This document shows positions 43,894 through 52,126 of a stretch of DNA of 64,000 nt, one piece after another. This DNA is from Pedobacter aquae (GTDB lineage Bacteria; Bacteroidota; Bacteroidia; Sphingobacteriales; Sphingobacteriaceae), in contig NZ_CP043329.1 of the NCBI RefSeq assembly GCF_008195825.1, forward strand, positions 3,286,001 to 3,350,000. The letters are read 5' to 3'. Position 1 is the stretch's first letter. The number at the start of each line of letters is the position of its first letter. Position numbers and translations under genes: made by a program. The notes under the pieces are model-generated. The model was not told where the DNA came from and searched no databases. It saw only the letters and a program-made list of their open reading frames with translations.

Positions 43894-44457
43894 ATGTTAG
43901 CAACAATCGTATTAGTGCTTATTGTTTTATTAATTATAAGTACCTTTCTATTCAGGGAAAAACATGTTACTTATAAGTATAAAACAGTGGGTAAGACGAA
44001 AAAAATATTATTAATAACAGCATTATGTGTTTTTATTTTTGTGATTATAAGTACATTGATGTCAGATGGGATAAGATCTTTTTACTGTCTTTCAGATGAT
44101 AAATGTGTAACTGTTTGGAAAAGGGAGAATGGAGAGGTTCTGCTAATGTCAGGTAAATATAAAAGCAAAGAAATCCCTTTGGATAATTATATTAAAATAA
44201 CCAATATGAATTATAGTTCTATAGTAGTTTTGTTTGTAGGTGATAAGTTGCTTGTTGATGTTGAAAATAATGCAATGGCATTACAAAAGTCTTCTAATGG
44301 TCTAATAGCATTATACAGAAATAACAAAGCTTTAAACGATAGTCTGTACACTAACTTTGATGGTAAGTATAAACGGTATAAGGAAAAGATTAATTATATT
44401 AATATAAATATTGAAGAAAATTACGCTACTGATAAAAATGACAAGAAACTCAACTAA
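43894..44457 (+). CDS. Hypothetical membrane protein, candidate immunity gene
   Basis: A 187-residue protein with two N-terminal transmembrane helices (ATIVLVLIVLLIISTFLF and ILLITALCVFIFVIIST) separated by a short basic loop (HVTYKYKTVGKTKK). A 120-residue soluble domain of beta character follows (VTVWKRENGEVLLMSGKYK, SIVVLFVGDKLLVDVEN). It begins 12 bases after the RHS gene, the place of the immunity gene in RHS toxin loci. It is strongly AT-rich, like the toxin tip. No known immunity family is recognised; if the toxin acts in the cytoplasm a membrane immunity protein would be unusual, so the role is only positional. Confidence 0.5.
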   Translation: MLATIVLVLIVLLIISTFLFREKHVTYKYKTVGKTKKILLITALCVFIFVIISTLMSDGIRSFYCLSDDKCVTVWKRENGEVLLMSGKYKSKEIPLDNYIKITNMNYSSIVVLFVGDKLLVDVENNAMALQKSSNGLIALYRNNKALNDSLYTNFDGKYKRYKEKINYININIEENYATDKNDKKLN

Positions 44458-44489
44458 CAAAAATAGTGTTTAATAACAAAAATCCTCCT

Positions 44490-44767
44490 AATATGGTGCA
44501 ATGAGGGTGAAGGAAAGAGGGTAAATGCTTCTTGTACTTAATAGCCCCTATCGAAGAATACGTATAATGAAATAGGTCAGTTAAAAGATAAAGAAGTACA
44601 CAGTACAAATGGCAGCGCCCCACTGGTTTAAGTCTTAGCGTTTTGGGCAAAAGGTGTGGAATGACTTAAATCTTATAAACAGAAACAAAACTAAAGTACC
44701 AATATAGTGCAATTAGGGTTTAAAAACGGTTAAAAGCTTCTTATACCTAATAGCATATCAAAGAATA
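44490..44767 (+). repeat. Pair of imperfect direct repeats upstream of RAYT
   Basis: Two units about 70 bases long, offset by about 209 bases, aligned over their whole length with scattered differences. They probably arose by duplication of a REP-containing segment. Confidence 0.5.
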
Positions 44768-44774
44768 CCCTCAC

Positions 44775-44820
44775 TGGCGCAAGTCTTAGCGAGTAGGTAA
44801 AGCGAGAGAGCCTGACTTGT
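44775..44820. repeat. Left inverted arm of the RAYT unit (REP-like)
   Basis: Matches the reverse complement of 45412-45456: shared GCGCAAGTCTTAGCG at one end and GCCTGACTTGT at the other. It contains a small internal palindrome, GCGAGTAGGTAAAGCGAG. Confidence 0.72.
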
Positions 44821-44849
44821 ACCTCATGATTAAAGCACTAAATTTTGTA

Positions 44850-45404
44850 ATGAGTTCAAAATATAAGTTTAACAATCCAGAGGGGATATATTTTGTTTCT
44901 TTTGCCGTTATAGGGTGGATAGATGTGTTTAGTAGACAGATTTATAGGGATTTATTTTTAGAGAGTTTAGTTTATTGCAGGAAAGAAAAGAATTTAAATA
45001 TACACGCATGGGTAATCATGAGTAATCATGTTCATTTAATAATCAGTTGTAAGGCTGGATTTATTCTCTCGGATATAATGAGAGATTTAAAGAAATATAC
45101 AGCATATAAAATACTGAAGGAAATTAAGGAAAGTACAACAGAAAGCAGAAAAGAGTGGATGCTGTTTTTATTTGCAAAAGCTGGCAAAGAGAATAGTAAC
45201 CATACAAATTATCAGTTTTGGCGGCAAGATAATCATCCCATAGCATTAGATTTTCATAGCAATATGTTTGAACAAAGATTGGATTATATACATAACAATC
45301 CAGTAGAGGCAGGCATAGTAGAGCATGCAGCGGATTATGTTTACAGTAGTGCAAAGGATTATCAAGAAGGTAAAGGTTTAATAGAAATAGATGTATTACA
45401 GTGA
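44850..45404 (+). CDS. REP-associated tyrosine transposase (RAYT, IS200-like fold)
   Basis: A 184-residue Y1 transposase. The HUH motif is in HAWVIMSNHVHLIIS (NHVHL) near residue 60. A downstream Tyr is in HAADYVYSSAKDY, after the family motif FEQRLDYIHNNPVEAGIV. RAYT enzymes cut and move single-stranded REP hairpins. I start at ATG 44850 (MSSKYKF); a TTG at 44817 would extend it into the left repeat. It is bounded on both sides by inverted REP-like arms, supporting activity on them. Confidence 0.87.
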   Translation: MSSKYKFNNPEGIYFVSFAVIGWIDVFSRQIYRDLFLESLVYCRKEKNLNIHAWVIMSNHVHLIISCKAGFILSDIMRDLKKYTAYKILKEIKESTTESRKEWMLFLFAKAGKENSNHTNYQFWRQDNHPIALDFHSNMFEQRLDYIHNNPVEAGIVEHAADYVYSSAKDYQEGKGLIEIDVLQ

Positions 45405-45411
45405 TGAAAGC

Positions 45412-45456
45412 ACAAGTCAGGCTTTTGCTCTGTCTAGCCCGCTAAGACTTGCGCTA
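45412..45456. repeat. Right inverted arm of the RAYT unit (REP-like)
   Basis: Inverse of 44775-44820 (ACAAGTCAGGCT at the start, CGCTAAGACTTGCGCTA at the end), beginning eight bases after the RAYT stop. Confidence 0.72.
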
Positions 45457-45482
45457 GGGCGGTATGATAATTTGGCAAGCCA

Positions 45483-45527
45483 GGCACAAGTATCTGATGC
45501 ATATAGCTTGGGCTGTAAACTTGCGCC
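45483..45527. repeat. REP-like repeat (GGCACAAGT ... ACTTGCGCC)
   Basis: Same type as 35827-35867, starting GGCACAAGTATC and ending ACTTGCGCC with near-inverse ends, directly after the right arm of the RAYT unit. Confidence 0.6.
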
Positions 45528-45559
45528 AAACTGGGTCGAAATGTTCTCTGAATACTCAA

Positions 45560-45603
45560 AAAAGGCTTCGACTCCGCTCAGCCTGACACAAAGTGATGAT
45601 TTG
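45560..45603. repeat. Dispersed repeat, inverted copy of 16019-16060
   Basis: Reads AAAGGCTTCGACTCCGCTC then AGCCTGACACAAAGTGATGATTT, the reverse complement of the segment at 16019-16060 with few differences. It ends near the M48 protease gene stop. Confidence 0.75.
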
Positions 45604-45639
45604 TGACAGCCTATTTTTTGTTGGATGATTATAGCAATT

Positions 45640-47085
45640 TTATTCTACAACTTTAATCAGCATTCCTTTTTCAACTTTATCAGTTAATTCCATACCGTTT
45701 AAAATAGCATGTTCTTCCAGCCTGTTTGCAGCTACTTTAAAAGCTTTAAGAGCTTGTTGTAAATTAACGTTTTGTGATACCGTTTTGATACGAATGCGTT
45801 CTGCTTGCTTGTTCAATTTATCGGGATGTGATAAAGGTTTAAAACCTGTCATCGTATGTATAAAAGCACTTTTATAATTGTTAAAATTGGCAGCAGACGC
45901 AATACCGGTGATCACATAAATTTGGTTTTGATACTGGAAAAAATAGCTCAGTATCTGAATTTCTTCCTGGTTTTCTTGCTGTTGTTTGCCAGATACAGTT
46001 ATAGCGGGTAAACTATTTATAGTGGTTTCAGAAGTTGTTACCACATTCAGTTGATTTTTATCAATAAAATTATCTGCAGCAGTTTGCAATACTTTCTCTT
46101 CTGCCAGTTGCATGCTTAATAAAGCACCACCATCTTCTGGAGCCATTTGTACCATTTGAGGCGTATTTTGTACATTCCACTTTGCAGGTGTTGGAAATTG
46201 AAACTTTAAAACAGGGTGGTAAAAAATATTACCCTCTTGAAAACCTTGTCGTGGATCTGGTCCATAAATTAGACCATCAATTTTTTTGAGGTAACTGTTA
46301 CGGTTAATTTTAAATTGATTGGTGGCCAATTTTTCTTTCCATGCTTCGGCTAGTTCACCTACCACTACATATCTATCTCCCGGATTTGGGTGAGTAGATA
46401 AAAAATCGGGTAACATTTGATTTTCTTTGGACGATTTTCTTTCTAAAGTCTTAAAAAAAGAGGCCATTTCTTTGGCATCATAGCCAATTTTTGAGGCGTA
46501 TTCTACACCTAACTCGTCTGATTCACGTTCAGCATCTCTTCCAAATTTTAAAAAAAGTAAATCTAAACCTTGTGATGCTTCATGACCAAATTTGGCTAAA
46601 TCTGGAGCTATAATCATCCCGGCTAATAAGCCAAGCTGACCCAATATAGCGTTACGTTGTTGTTCTACCGAGTGGCGGGCGGCAATATGTCCTATCTCAT
46701 GACCTAAAACTCCGGCAAATTCGGCTTCATTGTTAAAATGAGCCATGATACCTCTGGTAAAATAAACATAGCCACCAGGTACAGCAAAAGCATTAATGAT
46801 ATCAGAATCAACAATTTTAAACTCATATTTTAACTCTGGCCGATGAGAGATAGCAGCCATTTCATTGCCTTTTGTAGTGATAAATTCTTGCAGATTTTTA
46901 TCCTCATATAAACCATACTGAGCAATAATTTGAGGGTCAGTCTCTTGACCTAAAGCAATTTCTTGCTCTGTAGACATTAATACGAGCTGTTTTCTGCCTG
47001 TTACAGGGTTTTCTGAACAGGCGTTGATTAGAAGTAAAATAGTAAAGCTGATTAAATAGAGAAATTTCTTAAAGGTATTAATCAT
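45640..47085 (-). CDS. M48 family metalloprotease, lipoprotein
   Basis: A 481-residue envelope protease. A lipoprotein signal (FLYLISFTILLLINAC) has the acylated Cys at residue 23. It is followed by PVTGRKQLVLMSTEQEIALGQ, typical of BepA/LoiP-like M48 proteases. The zinc motif is GVLGHEIGHIAARHS (HExxH, about residue 128), and the third ligand Glu lies in DAERESDELGVEYA. The C-terminal 190 residues contain a PsbP/Imelysin-unlike module and a final segment LQQALKAFKVAANRLEEHAIL...GMLIKVVE. Role: degradation of misfolded outer-membrane or periplasmic proteins, by analogy. A TAATTTTG promoter lies upstream. Confidence 0.88.
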   Translation of the reverse strand: MINTFKKFLYLISFTILLLINACSENPVTGRKQLVLMSTEQEIALGQETDPQIIAQYGLYEDKNLQEFITTKGNEMAAISHRPELKYEFKIVDSDIINAFAVPGGYVYFTRGIMAHFNNEAEFAGVLGHEIGHIAARHSVEQQRNAILGQLGLLAGMIIAPDLAKFGHEASQGLDLLFLKFGRDAERESDELGVEYASKIGYDAKEMASFFKTLERKSSKENQMLPDFLSTHPNPGDRYVVVGELAEAWKEKLATNQFKINRNSYLKKIDGLIYGPDPRQGFQEGNIFYHPVLKFQFPTPAKWNVQNTPQMVQMAPEDGGALLSMQLAEEKVLQTAADNFIDKNQLNVVTTSETTINSLPAITVSGKQQQENQEEIQILSYFFQYQNQIYVITGIASAANFNNYKSAFIHTMTGFKPLSHPDKLNKQAERIRIKTVSQNVNLQQALKAFKVAANRLEEHAILNGMELTDKVEKGMLIKVVE

Positions 47086-47111
47086 AAGTGTTTTTTATAA
47101 AAGCTTTTTTG

Positions 47112-47119
47112 CAAAATTA
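47112..47119 (-). promoter_or_regulatory. -7 promoter element of the M48 protease gene
   Basis: TAATTTTG on the minus strand, an exact TAnnTTTG match, 26 bases before the ATG at 47085. Confidence 0.45.
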
Positions 47120-47153
47120 ATACCATTAGATTATTTTTAAACCTTGATTCTCA

Positions 47154-47831
47154 TCAATTAAGATTAAACTTTTCTCTCTTTAATAATACCTGCTTATCTG
47201 TAAGGATAAGTATCATGATGATTAAGCCTAGAATTATGGCAATAAAGAGTTGTAATTTGGTGATGAAAGAGGAACTGGCTTGGCTTTTTCTAGACTCGGC
47301 CATGAGCTCTTTACCTACCTGTGTTTGTACCTGTGTAAGCTGCATTAAGTCTTTGTTGAGTTCATCATAAACAAAAATAGTGCGGTTTAAGTAGATGCTT
47401 TTTGCTTTTTCTTTATCTGTTAAAGAAGTAATAATTAAAGCTTGCTCTTCTTTTCTAAAGTCTTGTAAGTTTTTTTTTAAGTGAGCCAGGTAATTGGTTT
47501 CTGTTTTTACCAAAAAGGTGTTTTCATACTTGTTAATTAAGGTATCTAATTTAGCATCTGTTGCTTTCAAATATTTCGTTACAGCTTGTTGGCTAACATT
47601 ATCTCTAAATAAGAAACTAAATAATTGTTGTCTTTTGTTTTGTATGTGGTTGGCTATCGTGTATAAATCAACAGCTGGTATTAACCTGTCTTCGTAAATA
47701 GAATTAAATGATTTGGCTATTTTATTGATGTTGTAAGATTCTACTAAACTTAGGATGATACTAAAAAACATCATGATGGCTAACGCTATAGCCAAACGTA
47801 TCTTCCTTTGTATTGCAAAAGCTAGTTTCAT
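47154..47831 (-). CDS. Membrane protein with MCP-like four-helix-bundle sensor domain
   Basis: A 225-residue protein with two transmembrane helices, LAIALAIMMFFSIILSLV (about 12-30) and LQLFIAIILGLIIMILIL (about 193-210). They flank a 160-residue periplasmic all-helical region (YNINKIAKSFNSIYEDRLIPAVDLYTIANHIQ...), the 4HB_MCP fold seen in chemoreceptors. No HAMP or signalling domain follows the second helix (only about 15 residues), so it is a sensor-like stub common in Bacteroidota. Function unknown. Confidence 0.7.
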   Translation of the reverse strand: MKLAFAIQRKIRLAIALAIMMFFSIILSLVESYNINKIAKSFNSIYEDRLIPAVDLYTIANHIQNKRQQLFSFLFRDNVSQQAVTKYLKATDAKLDTLINKYENTFLVKTETNYLAHLKKNLQDFRKEEQALIITSLTDKEKAKSIYLNRTIFVYDELNKDLMQLTQVQTQVGKELMAESRKSQASSSFITKLQLFIAIILGLIIMILILTDKQVLLKREKFNLN

Positions 47832-47888
47832 AATTTTTGGGTTTCATTTTCAAGATACTGAATTTTAATAAAAGAAACCTTTATAAAG

Positions 47889-47927
47889 CAAAAAAGGGTT
47901 ATCTGAAAAACAGATAACCCTTTTTTA
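47889..47927 (-). terminator. Terminator of typA
   Basis: AAAAAAGGGTTATCTG and CAGATAACCCTTTTTT are perfectly inverse around AAAAA, 15 bases past the typA stop. The symmetry lets it act in both directions. Confidence 0.9.
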
Positions 47928-47941
47928 TACATTTTAGAAGA

Positions 47942-49753
47942 TTATTGATTCACAAACTTCTTAGCATTTATTTTACGCTCATTCTCTGTTAAGTAGATTT
48001 TACGTAAACGTATATTTTGTGGTGTAACTTCGATATACTCATCTGCTTGGATATACTCCATACACTCTTCTAAAGAGAATTTAATAGCAGGAGCAATTCT
48101 TACGTTATCATCACTTCCAGAGGCTCTCATGTTGGTTAACTGTTTACCTTTGGTTACGTTGATAACTAAATCGTTGTCACGGATGTGCTCACCTAAGATT
48201 TGACCTTCATAAATATCAACACCTGGATCAACAAAGAAACGTCCTCTATCTTGTAATTTATCAATAGCATAAGCAGTTGTTAAACCTTTATCCATAGAGA
48301 TTAATACACCATTAGAACGTCCAGGGATTGTACCTTTCCATGCCTCGTAAGCTTTGAAACGGTGTGCCATAATAGCTTCACCAGCCGTTGCAGTTAAAAC
48401 GTTATTACGTAAACCAATGATACCTCTTGAAGGGATTTCAAACTCTAAGTGTTGTAAATCGCCTTTAGGCTCCATAATTAATAACTCACCTTTACGTTGT
48501 GTAACCAGCTCGATAACTTTACCAGCAACATCACCCGGTACATCAACAATTAGAATTTCAATAGGCTCGCATTTAACACCATCAATTTCTTTAACGATAA
48601 CTTGTGGCTGGCCTACTTGTAATTCGTAACCTTCACGACGCATAGTTTCTATCAAAACTGATAAATGGAGAATACCACGACCATAAACTAAATAAGCATC
48701 TGGTAAATCAGTTTCTACTACACGTAGCGCTAAGTTTTTCTCTAATTCTTTGTGTAAACGCTCTCTTAAACGTTGTGAAGTAACAAATTTACCTTCTTTA
48801 CCAAAGAAAGGCGAGTTATTGATGGTAAACAACATGTTCATTGTTGGCTCATCAATGCTGATTACTTCTAATTGCTCCGGATTTTCGAAATCGGCAATGG
48901 TATCACCAATATCAAAACCATCTATACCTACAACAGCGCAAATATCACCAGAAGAAACAGAAGAAACTTTAACTTTTCCTAATCCTTCAAAAGTGTATAA
49001 TTCTTTAATTCTTGATTTTACAACTTTGCCATCGCGTTTAACTAAAGACACAGGCATGTTTTCTTTAATGGTACCGCGGGCTACTCTACCAATGGCAATA
49101 CGACCTACGAAAGAAGAATAATCTAAAGAGGTAATTTGCATTTGTAAAGTACCTTCTTGTACGGGTGCCGGAGGAATATTTGCTAAAATAGCATCCATTA
49201 AAGGGAAAATATTGTCCGTTTGTTCTTTCCAGTCTGTATTCATCCAACCTTGTTTAGAAGAACCATAGATAACAGGGAAGTCTAATTGCTCTTCTGTAGC
49301 TTCAAGGTTAAAGAATAACTCGAAAATTTGCTCATAAACCTCTTCAGGTCGGCAATTTTCTTTATCAACTTTGTTTACCACAACAATAGGTTTTAAACCT
49401 AATGCTAAAGCCTTTTGGGTTACGAAACGAGTTTGAGGCATTGCACCTTCAAAAGCATCGCAAAGTAATAATACACCATCGGCCATTTTAAGAACACGCT
49501 CTACTTCACCGCCAAAATCAGCGTGACCAGGAGTGTCAATGATATTAATTTTAACGTCTTTATACTGAACAGAAACGTTTTTTGAAACGATGGTAATACC
49601 ACGCTCACGCTCTAAATCGTTGTTATCTAAAATTAATTCTCCAGTTGATTCGTTATCTCTAAAGATAGAACAAGAATGTAAAATTTTGTCAACCAAGGTA
49701 GTTTTTCCGTGGTCAACGTGAGCGATAATCGCTATATTTCTAATGTTTTGCAT
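47942..49753 (-). CDS. typA: Translational GTPase TypA/BipA
   Basis: A 603-residue ribosome-associated GTPase. G1 is IAHVDHGKTTLVDKIL, the switch region is ERERGITIVSKN, G3 is IDTPGHADFGGEV, and G4 is VVNKVDKEN. The EF-G-like domains III and V and the BipA-specific C-terminal domain (SGSDDNVRIAPAIKFSLEE) follow. It assists ribosome assembly and stress adaptation. Full length and intact, with a TACCTTTG promoter and a strong terminator. Confidence 0.96.
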   Translation of the reverse strand: MQNIRNIAIIAHVDHGKTTLVDKILHSCSIFRDNESTGELILDNNDLERERGITIVSKNVSVQYKDVKINIIDTPGHADFGGEVERVLKMADGVLLLCDAFEGAMPQTRFVTQKALALGLKPIVVVNKVDKENCRPEEVYEQIFELFFNLEATEEQLDFPVIYGSSKQGWMNTDWKEQTDNIFPLMDAILANIPPAPVQEGTLQMQITSLDYSSFVGRIAIGRVARGTIKENMPVSLVKRDGKVVKSRIKELYTFEGLGKVKVSSVSSGDICAVVGIDGFDIGDTIADFENPEQLEVISIDEPTMNMLFTINNSPFFGKEGKFVTSQRLRERLHKELEKNLALRVVETDLPDAYLVYGRGILHLSVLIETMRREGYELQVGQPQVIVKEIDGVKCEPIEILIVDVPGDVAGKVIELVTQRKGELLIMEPKGDLQHLEFEIPSRGIIGLRNNVLTATAGEAIMAHRFKAYEAWKGTIPGRSNGVLISMDKGLTTAYAIDKLQDRGRFFVDPGVDIYEGQILGEHIRDNDLVINVTKGKQLTNMRASGSDDNVRIAPAIKFSLEECMEYIQADEYIEVTPQNIRLRKIYLTENERKINAKKFVNQ

Positions 49754-49779
49754 GCAAAAAATGCTTAAAAAAATTTTTG

Positions 49780-49787
49780 CAAAGGTA
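49780..49787 (-). promoter_or_regulatory. -7 promoter element of typA
   Basis: TACCTTTG on the minus strand, an exact TAnnTTTG match, 26 bases before the typA ATG. Confidence 0.5.
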
Positions 49788-49875
49788 TGATTTTAAATCG
49801 GTAATTTAAGCACATGGCTATCGTGAAAATTAGATGACGATTAAAACTTAACAAAACCTTAACTTTGAGCTTGTT

Positions 49876-50028
49876 ATGGATACACAAACGATATTGGTTT
49901 TTGCACTGTTTTTAATAGCAGTTATTTATGTTGTAAGGCTTGTTTATAGAAGTTTTAATACCAAAACAAGTTGTGGTAGTAGCTGTAAATGTGGGGTTGA
50001 TTTTTCTAAGATAGATGTGGAAAAATAA
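49876..50028 (+). CDS. FeoB-associated Cys-rich membrane protein
   Basis: A 50-residue protein translated from ATG 49876 to TAA 50028. An N-terminal transmembrane helix (ILVFALFLIAVIYVVRLVY) is followed by a short basic stretch and a Cys-rich cluster, SCGSSCKCG, then DFSKIDVEK. This is the layout of the FeoB-associated Cys-rich family. No feoB is adjacent in this window. It has its own terminator directly after, which supports that it is a real gene in spite of its size. Confidence 0.75.
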   Translation: MDTQTILVFALFLIAVIYVVRLVYRSFNTKTSCGSSCKCGVDFSKIDVEK

Positions 50029-50064
50029 AAGCCAATGATTTATCATTATCGGCTTTCAAAAAAA
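50028..50064 (+). terminator. Terminator after the small Cys-rich gene
   Basis: AAAGCCAATGAT pairs with ATTATCGGCTTT around TTATC, followed by AAAAAA on this strand. On the opposite strand the T run would serve the convergent YbjQ-family gene. Confidence 0.7.
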
Positions 50065-50077
50065 GAATTTTTAAGGT

Positions 50078-50401
50078 TTAATCCTCTATAATTACTGCTG
50101 TACCACTAGCAGAAACCATAAGCATACTGCCAGAAGCACCCATAGTTTCATAATCTAAATCTACACCCAGTATAGCATTTGCACCAAGTTTAGCTGCGTA
50201 ATCTTGCATTTCTGCTAAGGCTATGTTTTTAGCTTCTCTCAAGCCTTCTTCATAAGAGCCAGATCTTCCGCCAACGATATCTCTTATACCTGCAAAAAAG
50301 TCTTTTACAATGTTGGCGCCTATAATAGCCTCGCCACTAACTATACCTATATACTTAACTACTTTTTTTCCGTCTATGTGTGATGTTGTTGTTACGATCA
50401 T
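50078..50401 (-). CDS. YbjQ/UPF0145 family heavy-metal-binding-domain protein
   Basis: A 107-residue protein. [44 protein letters not shown] and [34 protein letters not shown] are the standard YbjQ-family blocks, a pentameric small fold of unknown role. I start at the ATG 50401; an in-frame TTG three codons upstream is less likely. It lies 59 bases upstream of the ispF stop region on the same strand but is probably separate. Confidence 0.85.
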   Translation of the reverse strand: MIVTTTSHIDGKKVVKYIGIVSGEAIIGANIVKDFFAGIRDIVGGRSGSYEEGLREAKNIALAEMQDYAAKLGANAILGVDLDYETMGASGSMLMVSASGTAVIIED

Positions 50402-50460
50402 ATTTTCCAAGTTTTATATAGATGAGACTCTTATCAGGTCTTTTTGTTACAAAAAGCCGA

Positions 50461-50940
50461 TTATTTTTTCTCTATTAAACAAACCGCATAAGCTACAACA
50501 CCTTCTTCTCTTCCAATAAAGCCCATGGTTTCGTTGGTGGTAGCTTTTATAGAAATGTCTTCTTCATCGCAACCCATGGCTTGTGCAATGTTTTTTTTCA
50601 TCTCAGGCACATGAGGGTTTATTTTTGGAGCTTCTAAGCATAGCATAGCATCTACATTACCAAGGGTAAAGCCTTTTTCGCCTATTAACCTTACACATTC
50701 TGTTAATAAAATTAAACTGCTGATACCTCTCCATCTTTCATCAGTATTTTTGAAATGATGGCCAATATCACGAAGGCTGGCTGCGCCTAAAAGGGCATCG
50801 CAAATGGCGTGGACTAAGACATCAGCATCAGAATGGCCGAAGGCACCTTTATGGTGTTCTAATTTTACGCCGCCTAAAATAAAAGGATGTTGATCTTTTA
50901 ATTGGTGAACATCAAAACCAAAACCTACTTTTATTTTCAT
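50461..50940 (-). CDS. ispF: 2-C-methyl-D-erythritol 2,4-cyclodiphosphate synthase
   Basis: A 159-residue enzyme of the MEP isoprenoid pathway. The metal ligands and active site are visible in VGFGFDVHQL (DxH), FGHSDADVLVHAICDALLGAASLRDIGHHF, and INPHVPEMKKNIAQA. IKATTNETMGFIGREEGVVAYAV closes the fold. Its ATG overlaps the stop of porV (TAATG), so it is translationally coupled to the type IX secretion genes, an association common in Bacteroidota genomes. Confidence 0.94.
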   Translation of the reverse strand: MKIKVGFGFDVHQLKDQHPFILGGVKLEHHKGAFGHSDADVLVHAICDALLGAASLRDIGHHFKNTDERWRGISSLILLTECVRLIGEKGFTLGNVDAMLCLEAPKINPHVPEMKKNIAQAMGCDEEDISIKATTNETMGFIGREEGVVAYAVCLIEKK

Positions 50941-52094
50941 TACTTAGCCGCTCCTGATTCTCCAAAGTTTAATGATAATGAAAACCTAAGGGTATTTGCC
51001 ATAGGAGATCTTTGTTGATTTGCTAACACATAAGAAAAATCAATATTCACAATATTATATTTTAAGCCAGCTCCTAAAGTTAAGTAGCTTCTATTTCCTT
51101 TGTTAGGGTTTTCATAAAAATAACCAGCTCTAAGTGCAAACTGCTTATTATACCAGTATTCTAAACCTGTTGAATAGATAATTTCTTGTAATTCTTCTGA
51201 AAAACCACCCTGAGCATCGTTAAAAGAACCAAAAATACCAGCAGGTACAGATTTGGTGCTATTAGGTTCTGAGGGTACTAAAAGTTTATTGATGTCTAAA
51301 GAAACAGTAAAATCGCTATACTCATCTAAATGTATGGTTGATGCACCACCTAAACGTAAATTGGTAGGCATAAATATTCCAGGAGCATTATCAGAATAGC
51401 TCATTTTTGTACCGATGTTAGAAATATTAAGTCCGGCTGCTAGTGTAGCTTCCTTACCAAACATAGGTCTTCTATCGCTTTTGTAATAAGCAGAAATATC
51501 TGCCGCTAAACCGGTTGCTGCTCTATTTTGGCTACCGTCAACAATACCGTTATTAGAGATGTTTGAGAATACAAATCTTAAAGCTGTACCTAAAGAGAAG
51601 TTTTCGCCAAAAGAACGGGCCAAACTGGCGTCTATAGCTAATTCATTTGGGTTGTAAAGGCCAATTTGTGTTCCAGTACCATCTGTAAGTTGTATGTCTC
51701 CGTAAGAAAAATATCTTAAAGAACCACCTATCACATTTCTTTCATCTAAACGGAAAAAGCCATTTAAATAGGCCATGTTTATGTCTGGTACTAGCCTTTG
51801 TAACCATGGGCTGTAAGAAGCAGAGAAACCATATTTATCTGTTAAAAATGCTAGTTTTGATGGGTTCCAGTGTGTAGCATTTACATCTGGAAGTGTAGCT
51901 ACACCGGTTTCTCCCATTGCTCCGGCTCTAGCATCAGGAGAAATTAATAGGAATGGTACTGCTGTTGTGATAATATTGCCAATTCTACCATCAATTGCTT
52001 CATTAGGAGGCGGAGTTGTACCACCAGACTGAGCATATCCAAACTTTGTAACTAGGGTACTTAATATCAGGATGAGATATTTATTAATTTTCAT
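50940..52094 (-). CDS. porV: Type IX secretion outer-membrane shuttle protein PorV (LptO)
   Basis: A 384-residue beta-barrel protein with signal peptide (LILILSTLVTKFGYAQ). TTAVPFLLISPDARAGAMGETGVAT near the N-terminus and THWNPSKLAFL are PorV hallmarks. YFYENPNKGNRSYLTLGAGLKYN and a C-terminal beta strand (LRFSLSLNF) complete the FadL-like barrel. PorV carries cargo from the translocon to the sortase PorU, encoded immediately upstream. Its substrates here include the proteins with type A sorting domains at 14.4-16 and 23.8-25.8 kb. Confidence 0.93.
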   Translation of the reverse strand: MKINKYLILILSTLVTKFGYAQSGGTTPPPNEAIDGRIGNIITTAVPFLLISPDARAGAMGETGVATLPDVNATHWNPSKLAFLTDKYGFSASYSPWLQRLVPDINMAYLNGFFRLDERNVIGGSLRYFSYGDIQLTDGTGTQIGLYNPNELAIDASLARSFGENFSLGTALRFVFSNISNNGIVDGSQNRAATGLAADISAYYKSDRRPMFGKEATLAAGLNISNIGTKMSYSDNAPGIFMPTNLRLGGASTIHLDEYSDFTVSLDINKLLVPSEPNSTKSVPAGIFGSFNDAQGGFSEELQEIIYSTGLEYWYNKQFALRAGYFYENPNKGNRSYLTLGAGLKYNIVNIDFSYVLANQQRSPMANTLRFSLSLNFGESGAAK

Positions 52095-52126
52095 TTTTTA
52101 AAGCTAAAATTTCTTGTTAAAGTTAA

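Larger units (their letters stand above)
44458..44849. other. Repeat-rich region before the RAYT gene
   Basis: Two imperfect direct repeats of about 70 bases, 44490-44561 and 44699-44767, share AATAT(G/A)GTGCAAT(G/T)AGGGT at the start, GCTTCTT(G/A)TAC(T/C)TAATAGC in the middle and AAGAATA at the end. Within them CACTGGTTTAAGTCTTAGCG (44621-44640) matches CACTGGCGCAAGTCTTAGCG (44771-44790). The last part is the left arm of the RAYT unit. No gene is seen. Confidence 0.55.
44775..45456 (+). mobile_element. RAYT unit: transposase gene between long inverted repeats
   Basis: The left arm (44775-44820, TGGCGCAAGTCTTAGCG ... AGCCTGACTTGT) and the right arm (45412-45456, ACAAGTCAGGCT ... CGCTAAGACTTGCGCTA) are imperfect inverted repeats of about 45 bases bracketing the RAYT gene. 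Outer 17 and inner 12 bases match best; the middle differs. REP elements paired in inverse orientation around a RAYT gene are characteristic of REPtron-like units. Confidence 0.72.

Noticed and set aside
45391-45606. 71-residue frame after the RAYT gene
   Set aside because: It is composed entirely of the right REP arm, the neighbouring REP unit and the dispersed repeat.
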